Source: Mytilus edulis (taxonomy: Eukaryota; Mollusca; Bivalvia; Mytilida; Mytilidae). From it: DNA of 64,000 nucleotides. The position numbers and the translations under genes are program-made. Shown piece after piece: positions 45,729 through 57,179 of the stretch; the stretch's first letter is position 1; the number at the start of each line of letters is the position of its first letter. Under the pieces are notes generated by a model, which saw nothing but the letters and a program-made list of their open reading frames with translations, was not told where the DNA came from and made no database searches. The stretch spans positions 15,536,867 through 15,600,866 of the forward strand of contig NC_092348.1 of NCBI RefSeq assembly GCF_963676685.1, written 5' to 3'.

Positions 45729-47744
45729 TGGTAGATGTATTATACTGTATTTCGCCTTCAAACAGATTTTGGTGATTATTATATTCAATTTCACAATATA
45801 TAATGGCGCTGTTCCATATTTCTATGAAGAATTTGAATGTTCGACTAAATGAGGGTCGTATAATGATCGAGGTACCTTCATGACGATTAACGGTAAAAAT
45901 TCTTGCCAAACATTTCACGTTAAAACTTAACGTTAATTTTTTGGTGCATGATGATAAAATGTACACAATTTTTTAGACGATAAAAAGACTGATGAAGACG
46001 AATCATGTTAATTGTATTTCTAAAAAAAAACGGTAACCATGGTAACGATAAGTATTTGAGATCCAGGATAAGAATATTTTATCACGGTAATATTTATAAC
46101 CAATTTGACGCTAACGGATGACCGTTTGACGCCTGGCGAAAAAAAAGGCATTCACGCCATCACAAATCCTTGTTTCGAAACTACGTAAAAAGCAACGACT
46201 TGAAATATGTGGCATAGACAGCCTGCATGCTGTGAGATGCTATGGCTGTGTCAAAAAAAAAAAACGTAGGACTAGGACGAAATTCATTTATCATAATAGT
46301 ATATAACAATGTATCTATTATAAAAGATATAATTCAAATTTGATCTATCGTAACATGGGTCAGAGTAACGAAACCAGAGATCTATATTTCAATCATAGGG
46401 ATAAGATAGCTATTAGAATAGCGTAAAATCTTTATTTTTGTGTTATTTTTTTCTTCTTCATCAAAGATAATCATAGATGCAATCTCACGCCCTTTACATG
46501 TTTATAGCGATAGATATCTATGATAATATTTTTTTCTCAATTCATGAAAATTGATATCAACAAATCAATGAATCCACATTTTCAATTATTTTTTTACATA
46601 TATCTTTATTAACAAAATATATGTGTCAGGATGGTCATAGGTCTAATCGTAGTTAGGACCGTCATAAGATAGGGTTGTGATACATCATTTGACATGTCTT
46701 AGACAAGTCTTAGACAAGTCCTAATACCGCACTAGATAATGTCCTAATTAAGACATATCTTGGGATACCTTAACTGACAAGCACAATTCCTTGCTTCGAC
46801 TGCTCAACAATGTAATGAAGATCTAAATGAGCCCTTATGGAGTCATGATCCTCATTGGTCATTTACTATGCCATACTCGACCACACTTGAAAATAGTAAC
46901 CAGAATGCAATAACAAGGTCTAAAAAAAAATGGATATGAAATCTATATTCTCACATACAGATATCACGATATTTTGTTTCTGTATACACATATGCTTAGT
47001 TGCGGAATCTTGAATCTCTCACGTCAGAAATTACGATTTTTGGTTTCTGTAATACACGTGTTTGGTTGCGGCATCTTGGATCTAGGGTTTCTTTTGTATT
47101 ATACTAGTGATGTCAGCTAATCATTTTGAATAGTTTATGTATCAGAAGTCCATTACGTAACTGTCTAGTAATGGACGTCTGTTTATATTTACTAACCGAA
47201 ATCCTAATTGTTACTTTAAAGACCGCTAGGTATGGTATACTTTACTTTGTAAAACTGCGTTATTATTCAGCTCAAACTAATTAAAGTATAGTTCTCTGAT
47301 TTCGTTATATTTACATGTACGACATGTGCGGGCTAGCGAATTAATAAAGGTCAGAATATATTCAGCTATCAATCTTATCATGCTTCTGCATACTATACTT
47401 ACTAAGACTGCACCCAAAGGGCTTGCACCGACGGGTTCATAGTACGGGTTTTTTTTTACTGTCGCCGATTGCACGTGCTTTCTGTTTGTATCGATATGTG
47501 CTGCTTTGTATTGCTGATTTCCTTTGGACATTCAAACTGAAGTAGTAGGTATTCTTATTGGCACTAACTCGTCCCTCAGTCATTAGCAGATTTATTCCTG
47601 TATTAACTCATAATTATCATACTGCCTAACAATACATTTGGGGGGGGGGGGGGGGTGCACTAATCATGTCTTCTTTGACTGTGAATGACATTAAAATACT
47701 GAAACCCTGATATGTGTTTTAGTTGATTTTAGTCTATGATGCAT
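45729..47744. other. gene-free stretch
   Basis: I see no supported gene. Minor features are a G run of about 16 at 47640-47655 and the repeated words cttagacaagtc near 46702-46722. Short frames on the minus strand at 45682-45966 and 47277-47531 have no recognisable domain. Confidence 0.45.
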
Positions 47745-48905
47745 GATTTTTATACGACCGCAAGCAGTTTTTTAGGATCGTATAATGGTATGATGTCGTC
47801 GTCGTGTCAACGTATATTTGTTCAGCCTAACAGAAGTTCCACTGGAAACTTTGTTATAAACAATGTCATAATATCTGTTCCTGTTGGAACAAACATTCTA
47901 TACCATTTATTTCGTTAGGAACCTTTACTGTAATATCTATTCCAGTGGAAATAATATTCCAGAATACTTTTTCCATTTGGAACTTATATTATGAAGGAAC
48001 TTCTATTCTGTGACAATCGTCCGAAGACACATTGGTTTCCGGAAATTAACTTAAGTTTAAGTGAATGGATCTCTATGATATTTTTAAGAAGGTTCAATAC
48101 CACAAAAGGAATGTTGGGATCGATTTTGCTGATGATGGTTTCAATCGTTTAGGAATAAGGGGCCCAAAAGGAACCAAAACAAGCATTTTTCTAGCTTCAG
48201 GATAACAACTTGTGCATTAGTATTTCTATTGATATGGAATTGTACCATACTGTTCAATACCACAAGTAGAAGGTTGGGATTACTTTTAGAAGTTATGGGG
48301 TCAACAGTTTAGGAATTAAGGACAAAAAAGGGGCCAAAACAGCCTTTTTCTAGTTTCAGGATAATAACTTGTGTGTTAGTGTATGGATCATTCTGACATT
48401 GTACCACGAGGTTCCATATAACACAGGGAAGGCTGGGATTGAGTTTTGGGCTAATTGCCCCAAATATGTAGGAATTAAGTGCGAAAAAAGGGTAAAAAAA
48501 ACAAGCATTTTTCTAGTTTCGAGACAATATTAACTTGTGTTTAAGTGTAGGGATCTCTCTGAAATCGTACTACAAGATTCCATACTACAAAGGAAAGGCT
48601 GGGATTGAGTTTTGGTGTTATTGCTTAGAGGGGGGTTTCAAAAAGTTAAGGGGAAGGGGGGGTTCCAATACTTATAAGGGATTCATTTTTCCCCCTAAAT
48701 TTTTCAAATATCTTTTTCGAATTCAATTGCACAGTATTGCGCAATAGATTTGTAAAACCTTTGACCACATTTATTTTGTGTCAGAATCCTATATTATGTC
48801 AAAAATTTGATCACAATCCAAATTCAGACAGTATTAAGCTTGAATATTGTGTCAATATTTGCCCCAACTGTTCAATGTTCGACCTCTGCAGTCGTATCAG
48901 ACTGC
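47745..48905. mobile_element. second tandem-repeat element with inverted ends
   Basis: The left end tttatacgaccgcaagcag and the right end, which read inward begins tgatacgactgcagagg, are inverted relatives. Between about 48060 and 48620 a unit of roughly 150-180 bp recurs about four times, marked by agtg(t)a(t/a)gga(t)c(t/a), then tgggatt(g)a(g)ttttg and catttttctagtttc. The copies are diverged. It encodes no transposase. Like the element at 23400-25551 it combines short inverted ends with an internal array. Confidence 0.55.
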
Positions 48906-49033
48906 ACTCAGCGAAACATTTTATTTTTATTATCAATTGTGTTTGTCTTTGAACTATCTGTCATTAAATGCTCTTAGTTTCTTGTTAATTTGATCTGTTG
49001 ATACTATTTTTAGTTCTTTTTTGTTATTTAATG

Positions 49034-49074
49034 CTGAGACTACTATACTATATACTGTGTTATAGTAGTCTCAG
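49034..49074. repeat. short palindrome
   Basis: ctgagactactata pairs with tatagtagtctcag across ctatatactgtgt. It is a hairpin candidate without other context. Confidence 0.65.
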
Positions 49075-49109
49075 TTTAATGACTTTAATGTTAACTTATC
49101 CGGGATTTA

Positions 49110-49276
49110 GGAGATAACTGTATTGTATTTTAAGCTCCGACGGCATCAATTGGGGATTTGATGGTCGCAAATTAAGTTTACTGGCGACGCGTTAGCGGAG
49201 ACAGTAAACGGGTATTTGCGACCATCAAATCCCAAATTGATGCCGTCGGAGCTTAAAATACAATATTGTTATCTCC
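49110..49276. repeat. foldback element with CpG-rich loop
   Basis: Arms of about 70 bp pair nearly perfectly, from ggagataac at 49110 to gttatctcc at 49276, including agctccgacggcatcaatt against aattgatgccgtcggagct. The loop is ggcgacgcgttagcggag, strongly CpG-rich. Confidence 0.85.
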
Positions 49277-49619
49277 ATTCTAATGAAACTGACAGAAAAC
49301 AACGTTAAAACATGTATTTAAAATCTGTCATATGCCGTCTGCGCTTGCGCGTACGTCCCATAGCATCAATTGTCAATTGATGCCATGTAAGAAAGTGACG
49401 TTATCCAATTAAAATGAACGTTACAAACGTTGTTGCATTAGAATATCTCGTTTATATATCAGCATTGTAATTTGAGAAGTGTTTGGTATCACTATAAATT
49501 TTCCCCTCTTCGTACTATGAACAACAAAATTATTTATTTTATTAAAAAAAAATCCGTTCTCCATTTAAACTGTATACCTTACAACAAAATGTTTTCATTT
49601 ACCTTTGTATATTATTGTA

Positions 49620-49935
49620 TAGGGCGGTTTTTTGGCACTCATACCACATATTCTTATATCTATAGCATAAGTCGAAAATTAACAGACAACGCAATGAATA
49701 AAACACCAAAAGACAACCAATAGTACTAATAGTAGCAAAGCACAACACGGAAAACTAAAAACTGAGCAACACGTACCCTACCCAAGTGATCTCTGGCAGG
49801 TGCTCCGGAAGGGTTAGCAGATCCTGCTCCACATGTGGCACCCGTCGTGTTGTTCATGTTCGGCAAACCCGGTAAGTATAATTCGGTAGTTCACATTCGG
49901 AAAAAAGGACGGGATTGTAGTTACAATATCAGGAA
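49620..49935. repeat. probable dispersed repeat
   Basis: This GC-richer block (cacgtaccctacccaagtga, gtgctccggaagggttagca, ggcacccgtcgtgttgttca) stands out from its surroundings. I regard it as a dispersed repeat by its look. No second copy is present in the window, so the call is weak. Confidence 0.3.
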
Positions 49936-50584
49936 CATATCCGTGCGTAAATCATCATGATAATAATGATCTTAGAAGTTGAGTTATATTTATCAGTATT
50001 AAATTTCACAGTCGGTAAAAAAATCCCATGATAATTTTATTTGTGTGTACTATACATTTTTTGTACATATAATAATGCATGTCAAAAAATCCTTGCTCAA
50101 AACGGCAGTGGACCTACTACGGCACCCATTTGTAGGTAAATATTTGATTTCAACAATTTAATATGACTTGCACGCACGTGTCGCTTAGAAAACGGGGGTC
50201 TTTATGGCCTGAGGACGATACAGAACACAGCAAATCAAATATACGTCCGAAAACGTGTACTGCAACATGGCCATAATAAATAAAGATCACCATACATAAA
50301 GATAACAAAAAATATCAACATGCCGCTGACATAAATAAAAGAAGAATTGGTTACGTGTCAAAGAAAATGCAACCCAAACAAGCAAGAAATCGAAAGATAT
50401 CTGGATGATAACATATGTCAAAAACAGACAAGTGACTTGCTGATATATATATAATTTAATTTTGGATGTAACGCGTTTTCTGATTGGCTGACGTTATTTT
50501 GTTATCAGCCCATAGACATAATTTAGTCACGTCAGCAACGTTTTTCATGGTTTTCTACGGTTTGAAATGGAATTTAGAATTAAA

Positions 50585-50747
50585 TTATAAGAAATGACTG
50601 TAATATTTTTTCTGTCTATTCGAAATAACATAAAAAATGTGGTGCACACTGTTAAATAACCCGTTACGCGCGTTATTCAGTGTGCACCAAATTTTTTTAT
50701 GTTATTTCTTCATAGACAGAAAAAATATTACAGTCATTCCTTAAATA
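50585..50747. repeat. foldback element with CpG-containing loop
   Basis: Arms of about 70 bp pair, for example gaaatgactgtaatattttt with the reverse aaaaatattacagtcattcc, and tggtgcacactg with cagtgtgcacca. The loop is ttaaataacccgttacgcgc plus gttatt. Small bulges distinguish the arms. Confidence 0.8.
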
Positions 50748-51109
50748 ACATTTCATGTCTCCGAATCTTGAAAGAAGAACATATAAATCTTACAATAAGT
50801 AAAAATCATCATTTAATTTGAAAACAAAAAACAAAATGCTAAAAGAAAGACAAAGGGTCTTTTTAGTGTTATACAACAAGCACTACTCATCCAAACAAAA
50901 TCATGCTACGAATTAGATATCTTTCATGAAAAATCGGGAACACACTTGGTAGATCTTGGTACAAAACACATGTAAATTTTCAATCTCAGAGACAATGTAG
51001 TCTCTCACAGAAATGGACCTTGATAGTCTGTACCCAATACTGTTCGCTGTAAACTTCTCTTTCAAACAAACTACGTTTGTAATACGGAACAAATTAAATG
51101 CATATTGGT

Positions 51110-54100
51110 TTACAAAAGATCAAATTTTACTTCACATTTTTCATTCGTTTCTACGTCTATTGCTTCAATTTCAAGTTCTGTAAAACCGAAATAAAAGTTG
51201 ACCTTGACATCTCGGTACATCTCACTAGGATTTGGTATCGGCACTTTAATAGTACCCAAGTAAGACGACTCGTCATCATCTGTGTATCTTGGATTTTTAC
51301 TTGTTGAAATGTAAATTGGCAGATAATGCGACTTTTGATTTTTTTCGGTTGTAGTGTATGTTTCTGTAATAGCTGTTCCAATGGGAACTGAAGTTTCTGC
51401 CGCCATAAATGTATCGAATGCACCTCGACACAAAGCCTCTCCATCTACAATTACTCGTCTGTCTGAGGAATGAAGTCTTGGGTCGTAATCCTTAGACACT
51501 TCTACACCATATGTATATCGAACAACCCTTGACGCAATAAAACTGGGTTCATGACCAAACAAGACTGCTCCTTTTAAGACAGCTAGATTGGGTTCATGTG
51601 GAAATTTGATAAGCTTTCTTGGAAAAGCTGTCTTAAGGGCCTCACGTAGGAATGGACACTGCGAAAATCCGCCTACGACAAGAATTATTCGTACTCTCTC
51701 AGGTTCGCATTTTTTGAAACATTCTTTCATCAATGTTATCATTTCTACAATAGGTTTATTAAAGAATGACCTTAAAAGACCAGCATCTATCTTAAGTTTG
51801 CCCTTTTCCAATGATACTCGTCCACTGTACTCTGACGATTCTAACAATGACTCAAATGTCTCGCCCGCTTGACTTTTACAAAGGGAACTAATCACTTCAT
51901 ATGGTATGCTAACAGAGATCTGTCCTGCTAGACTTGAATCTATATTTTGCTTTAGATATTCAAAGCTACTTAACATTTCGAGATATGACTGTGGGTAATC
52001 AGATTTTAATTTCCGCATCACTGCTCCCATAATGATGTTTTCTACCATTTCAATATATTCTTCATCTACGGACATGCCACCAAATATGCCACCGGTCGAT
52101 GAACAAAGCTGTTTCATTTTGTTGTCTGCTAATTTTTCTAAAACTGTAATGTCAGTTGTGCCTCCTAGAAAAATAATAATTGATTTAAATTAGATATATT
52201 ATTTAAAATAAGTTCAATTATAAGTGTGAATAATAACCAAGGTATTTGATAAGTATATTCTGAAAGATAAACGAAATATCATAATAAGAGAAATCATCTT
52301 TTTCTTGGAACTGCTTTTTCGCTGCAAATGAAGATCATTTACAAGAAAGGGCCAGTTAGTTACCATATATATATATTCAACATAACATGAAAGAAATAAA
52401 AGCAAATACACATTAGCAAATCTTTGTTTTAATCGGGCCAGTGATCGAAATCGCAACCTTTTGCACTATAGGAGAACAAACCTAGACTTTGAATATAAAA
52501 AGATGCTAGATACATGTCAATGAAACAGCAAATGCGAGACACATATACTAGTAATAAAAAGAACTATCCTGTTTAGCGCTCATGGACACCGGTATATATA
52601 TAAAAAGATATTACCTTTGGCTTCACACTCAACTAAAAAGGCTGCAACGCTCAGAAGAGTTTGCTAATGTTACAATAGAAATTTACCACCTTTTTAAATC
52701 TATAAACAAGAAATCAAATTTGAAAAAAATAGACACCAAAGAGATGGGTCTGTAGAAACAGCAACACATATGAATTGTTATGATTGCATATAAGATGATA
52801 GATATACAGTCAAACATTTATTAAGAGACCGACATAAGAGAGTAGGCAAAAGTGGTATCTTAAAACATGTGGTCTTTGAATACAGGTTCACACATATGAC
52901 AAGAAGGTCACACATTTTTGAAGTTGTTAAAATGTTACTGAATTTAACTATGTTGGTCTCAATTGCAATTACACCATTTTAAATTGTATTTGTGATGAAT
53001 AAATAAAAACGGAATCATTTCATATGTATTATGTATATGCATTTACCACCAATGTCCACCATCATAAATTTACTTCCGTCGTTTTCAATAGAATATCTAT
53101 GATCTGATCCTTTACGTTTTTCTGAATTCAGATTTTCACAATATATGGCTGCAGCCTCTGATTCTAACGCTATGATTAGTTGTTCTTCTGGAATTCCTGC
53201 CTGAAATGAGAAAATTTGGATAGTGTTTAACAATGATATGTTCGATGTATTATACAAATTTAAAAAATGACTTCGAAAATGTAACTGTTGAATAATACCC
53301 TAAATGGTAGAAGTTTTTTTGTGATATTGCACGACCTATCTTAAGGGTCGTAGCTTGACAATTACAATTTTTTTTCTTTCTTTAATTAAAACCATCATAT
53401 AACTTCTTCATCGTGATCTGTTTTACATAACCTTATACATATCTTCTACAGAAAACAGCATCAAAAATACGTGCTTGTTCATACTTATATCACACCACTA
53501 TGATAACCATAACCAACACTAAATCTAGTTTATAAGTTTGTCACATGTGAATGTAGGATTTGATAATGCGAGAAACGTTTAAACTTAGCAAGCTGATTTA
53601 AATACTGTCTTCTGTCCAATCAGATTGTAAAACATACCATCATTGCGCTTCCAGCCATGAACTGTTTAGCTATGTCTGACCAGCTTGCAGGGACAGTTAT
53701 AACCCAGCGTATTTTGGACAGAGGTACATCCACTTGTTTTAGAAAGTGATCAATTAGTGCCCGGATGGACAAAGAAAACACATCCAATGCTCTGGCAGCC
53801 TTTCCTGTTACATCTTTCATTGACATATTCTTAGTTATAGCCTAAAATATACAAAGTGCAAATATTAGAGTTATTAGTTAGTCCGAGATTACTCTGACGT
53901 CCAACGGCTGTTTTTCCAGACAAGCTGGGGGCCGTGGGACGTCAGAACTCGTCCCATATCAAAAAGTGGATATTTGCCCACCCAAAATAGATGCGCTGCT
54001 TCGTCGCTTCTGATGCCGATTGAGGGCCTTGGAAGCTCTCGGACATTTAGATAACTTTCATCGTAAATGAACGAGGTGTTACATTATGGTCATTTGCACT

Positions 54101-57100
54101 GTTTTCTCGTGGTCACGTAATAATCTTTGAAAATGAAAGTCAAAATGCAGAAATCGATGGGTCTCTGTGAAAACTGTTAAAATATGGAAAAATAAAGGTT
54201 GGCAGGTAGGTGAAACTTACATAAAAGAAGAGATAAATGAAAAATGAACAGATTGATGCCCGATTTATATAATTCCAAGGCCCTCAATCGGCATCAGAAG
54301 CGACGAAGCAGCGCATTTATTTTGGGTGGGCAAATATCCACTTTTTGATATGGGACGAGCTCTGACGTCCCACGGCCCCAGCTTGTCTGGCAAAACAGCC
54401 GTTGGACGTCAGAGTAATCTCGGACTAGTTATTAGTGTAAGAACTATTTCATCATTGTACAGGGTTACATATTTGATTATACTAGATTTACTACCAATAG
54501 ATAAATGTTTTATAGAAAATAGCGGGTAAAACTGAGATTTCAAGCAGTTTTTGGTTTCCTAGGGCCACAACTTTAACACAAATTGACCAAATCGGAACGA
54601 AAATCAAACTTGATCTGTCTCTCTTTATATTATGACATGATTATCTTCAAAAATCAAACCAATTCATGAAGCATTACAGAAAAAAGCTGACGGACGAACG
54701 GTTTGTCAACCTATTGAGTTTTTTGCTAAAAAAGGGGAATAATAATAGATATATAGGTAACACATGCCGCGATAATGTAAAAGATTAAATAATGGCATTT
54801 AAGAAAGTTTAAGAACTTGATATGGAATATTTGTGTAATGGTGCTATTTTAAACACAGATTAATATCGAAAAAGTATATTTCGGAAAAAAGGAAGAATGG
54901 TTTGACAAAATTATGTCGAATGATAAAAATAAATTACGTACAAATAGAATGTTCAAACGTGTATACATATGATGCAGATAACTATTTGACATTTTAAAAA
55001 AATGTACCAGGTATATATATATGGGAGCGCGTTGGCAAAATTTAGGTGTGGCGTAGCACCCATCAGAATTGAAACTGGTCGTTATGAAAATATTGATACT
55101 GAAAATAGATTATGTTTTAAATGTACTGATGACGTTGAAGATGAAAAACATGTTTTGTTTAACTGTCCTGATAATGAAAATTGAAATTGCTTTTTACAAA
55201 TGAAAATATAGTATTTTATGCTGCCAAAATCTGCAAAATTTGCAATGAATTTTGATAAAGTGAAAATTTATTTTAAAACTTTTTATATATATTGTATTTT
55301 AAGAAAAGAAATGTGTTTTATAGTCTCTCATAAATCTTTATAGAGTGGCTCTTGTTGTTAACTGGCCGGTGTTTATGCCATATATTTTATATGTAACAAG
55401 TGGTGAGACTAAATAAAGTATTAGCCTTGTCTTGTCTTGTCTTTAAATTAATTATATATATAAGATACAATTTTAAAGTCCGATTGTTACGCGGAATGGA
55501 ATTAATCAAAATATAATGTAACCAACAACAAAATGATTGTCGAAAGCGGAGATTAGGGATTAAACATTCTTTATTTATCAAACTGTCGGCATTTAACGAC
55601 AAAGTTTCAATTCATTCATAATTGATGTTGCGCAATATTTAAATATTATGAATTATAAATCATAAATAATTATGTAAATGTATAAGTATTATTAAGCTTC
55701 AAATATAGACCCGAAATGACAGATAAACATTATGTTTGGACAGATCTTATGACAAAATGTATATTGATGGTAATTTGAACAAACAAAATACTGAAGAAGC
55801 TGAAAATGAAAAAGTACAAGATGCATGTGTCTCTAGTAGTATGCCTCGAGTAAATATACCACAACAGTTCTAAAGATCAACATAAAATCATCAATCTTAA
55901 TCATTGCATCTCTTAAGGGAGTTCGCTTTTAATTCTCAGTTTCAAAGTAATTAACTTTTCAAAACTTTAGTTTAAATTGATAGGGAATTAATAAAGGAAT
56001 CCAAAGAGCAAAAAAAAAAATATATATATATAGGTCACCGTGCTTGTTTTCGAGATATGAGCCATTGTAATTTTGGCGGGAAAATATTCTCTCTTGACTT
56101 TTCATATCTTTATCATTGACAAGTTGACATTCTCAAAAACTGTTTAAAAAAGTTATCAAAATTTTATAAGACTTTAACAGATGGCTTATCATTATACAAG
56201 TAAAAGATTTTCAAAACGAAAAATGGGGGTCACCGGACAATTTTTTTCAAGGCATTCAAATGGATAAAACCAGAGGATTCCGAAAATCTTACAAAAATTC
56301 CAAAACACGACAAGCCAGCTTCCTTAAATAACACGTGTTATACATGAATGCAAGTAATTCTACTCAAATGTAAAAATGGAACATTATTTCGTTAAATCTT
56401 TACTTTGCTATCAATATTTTTTTACTTTTAAAGTAAATCCAGTTCATGTTTAAACATTTCTATTAAAACCACATGTTTCACCATGGCTGTAACATATAGG
56501 GGTGACTTTGTTACTATTTTTTTTCCTGTTTACTATTATATTTACAAAGGTTATCGGAATAAACACATTGTGAAAAAGACGTACAGCTGACATGATTTGG
56601 TCATTTGTCTTTTGATCCAGAAATAACCCTGTTTACATGGATCGCAGAACCAACTACTGTACCAAACGAAATTATAAACATGCAAATTATAATAAGTATA
56701 TGAAACAGGAGTCACAAATTTTATCAGTCCTTCACATCAAAGTATTGTACATTTGTAATTTTCATTTTCTTTTTTTGTTTAATTGTGACATAATCTTCAG
56801 TTTGTTGAAGGCGGCCACTTTATGGTACAATAAGCAAAAATAATTATAAATATATATGCACCTCTCTCTTGCACAGTTTCATCTTGAAACGATGGAAGTA
56901 ATACGAATTCTTGTGACCTTCATCCGCAATAAGTTTGGCATAGGCAGCCTCGGCTTCATATCCAAAGGCAACAAGTTTTTCATTTTTGTTCAGCATAAGA
57001 CACGTTGGAGTTTTGTGTGACACCATTCTTTTCCTTCCAGCATTCCAGGATTGTATGTACTGAATATTCAGTGGATTTGTCTTGAAATCTTGAACTGTTG

Positions 57101-57179
57101 AATATGCATAGCCGGAGTATGTAGTACCTATATCCAGTGCCACTACAAGTTCAAATTTCTCCTTTCCTTTCGTCGCCAT
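51110..57179 (-). CDS. HSPA12: HSPA12-type HSP70 family ATPase, four exons
   Basis: A divergent HSP70-fold ATPase of the HSPA12 group (vertebrate HSPA12A/B). Minus-strand coding exons are 56862-57179, 53638-53841, 53047-53200 and 51110-52164. Splice sites are canonical, phases agree, and the total is 1731 nt or 576 residues. Phosphate motif 1 is VALDIGTTYSGYAYS (13-27), phosphate motif 2 is VDIGGGTTDITV (222-233) and the adenosine motif is IILVVGGFSQCP (385-396). WVITVPASWSD (about 152-162) is also typical. It has no classical peptide-binding C-terminal domain or EEVD end, as expected for this group. The start AAAATGG has a good Kozak context and the TTTCATTTAG just before it could be an acceptor of a 5'UTR intron. 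The gene is intact. Bivalves carry many paralogues, so A/B orthology cannot be assigned. Confidence 0.95.
53879..54427. mobile_element. Mutator-like MITE with 155-bp inverted ends and 9-bp target duplication
   Basis: The left end starts tagtccgagattactctgac and the right end is its inverse (gtcagagtaatctcggacta). The inverted repeats run about 156 bp (53879-54034 and 54273-54427). The flanks are an exact 9-bp direct repeat, gttattagt, at 53870-53878 and 54428-54436. Long terminal inverted repeats with a 9-bp duplication fit Mutator-like transposons. The 240-bp core has no transposase. It lies in intron 1 of the HSPA12 gene, 37 nt from the start of exon 2. Confidence 0.9.
54880..55444 (+). mobile_element. 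5'-truncated LINE tail (ORF2 C-terminus)
   Basis: The plus strand encodes the C-terminal end of a non-LTR retrotransposon ORF2: LAKFRCGVAPIRIETGRYEN followed by CFKCTDDVEDEKHVLFNC, a Cys-Cys-His-Cys motif. Upstream traces (WFDKIMSNDKNKLRTNRMFK) are in other frames, so it is broken. The 3' end carries an aataaag and a CTTGT-repeat tail at about 55426-55444. It is a different LINE family from the one at 39.4-45.4 kb and lies in HSPA12 intron 1, opposite to the gene. Confidence 0.75.
55913..56327. mobile_element. TTAA-flanked MITE, copy 2
   Basis: This is the second copy of the element at 7886-8283, in the same orientation. It shares long stretches such as gtcaccgtgcttgttttcga and gataaaaccagaggattccg. 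TTAA lies at both ends. It lies in HSPA12 intron 1. Confidence 0.7.
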
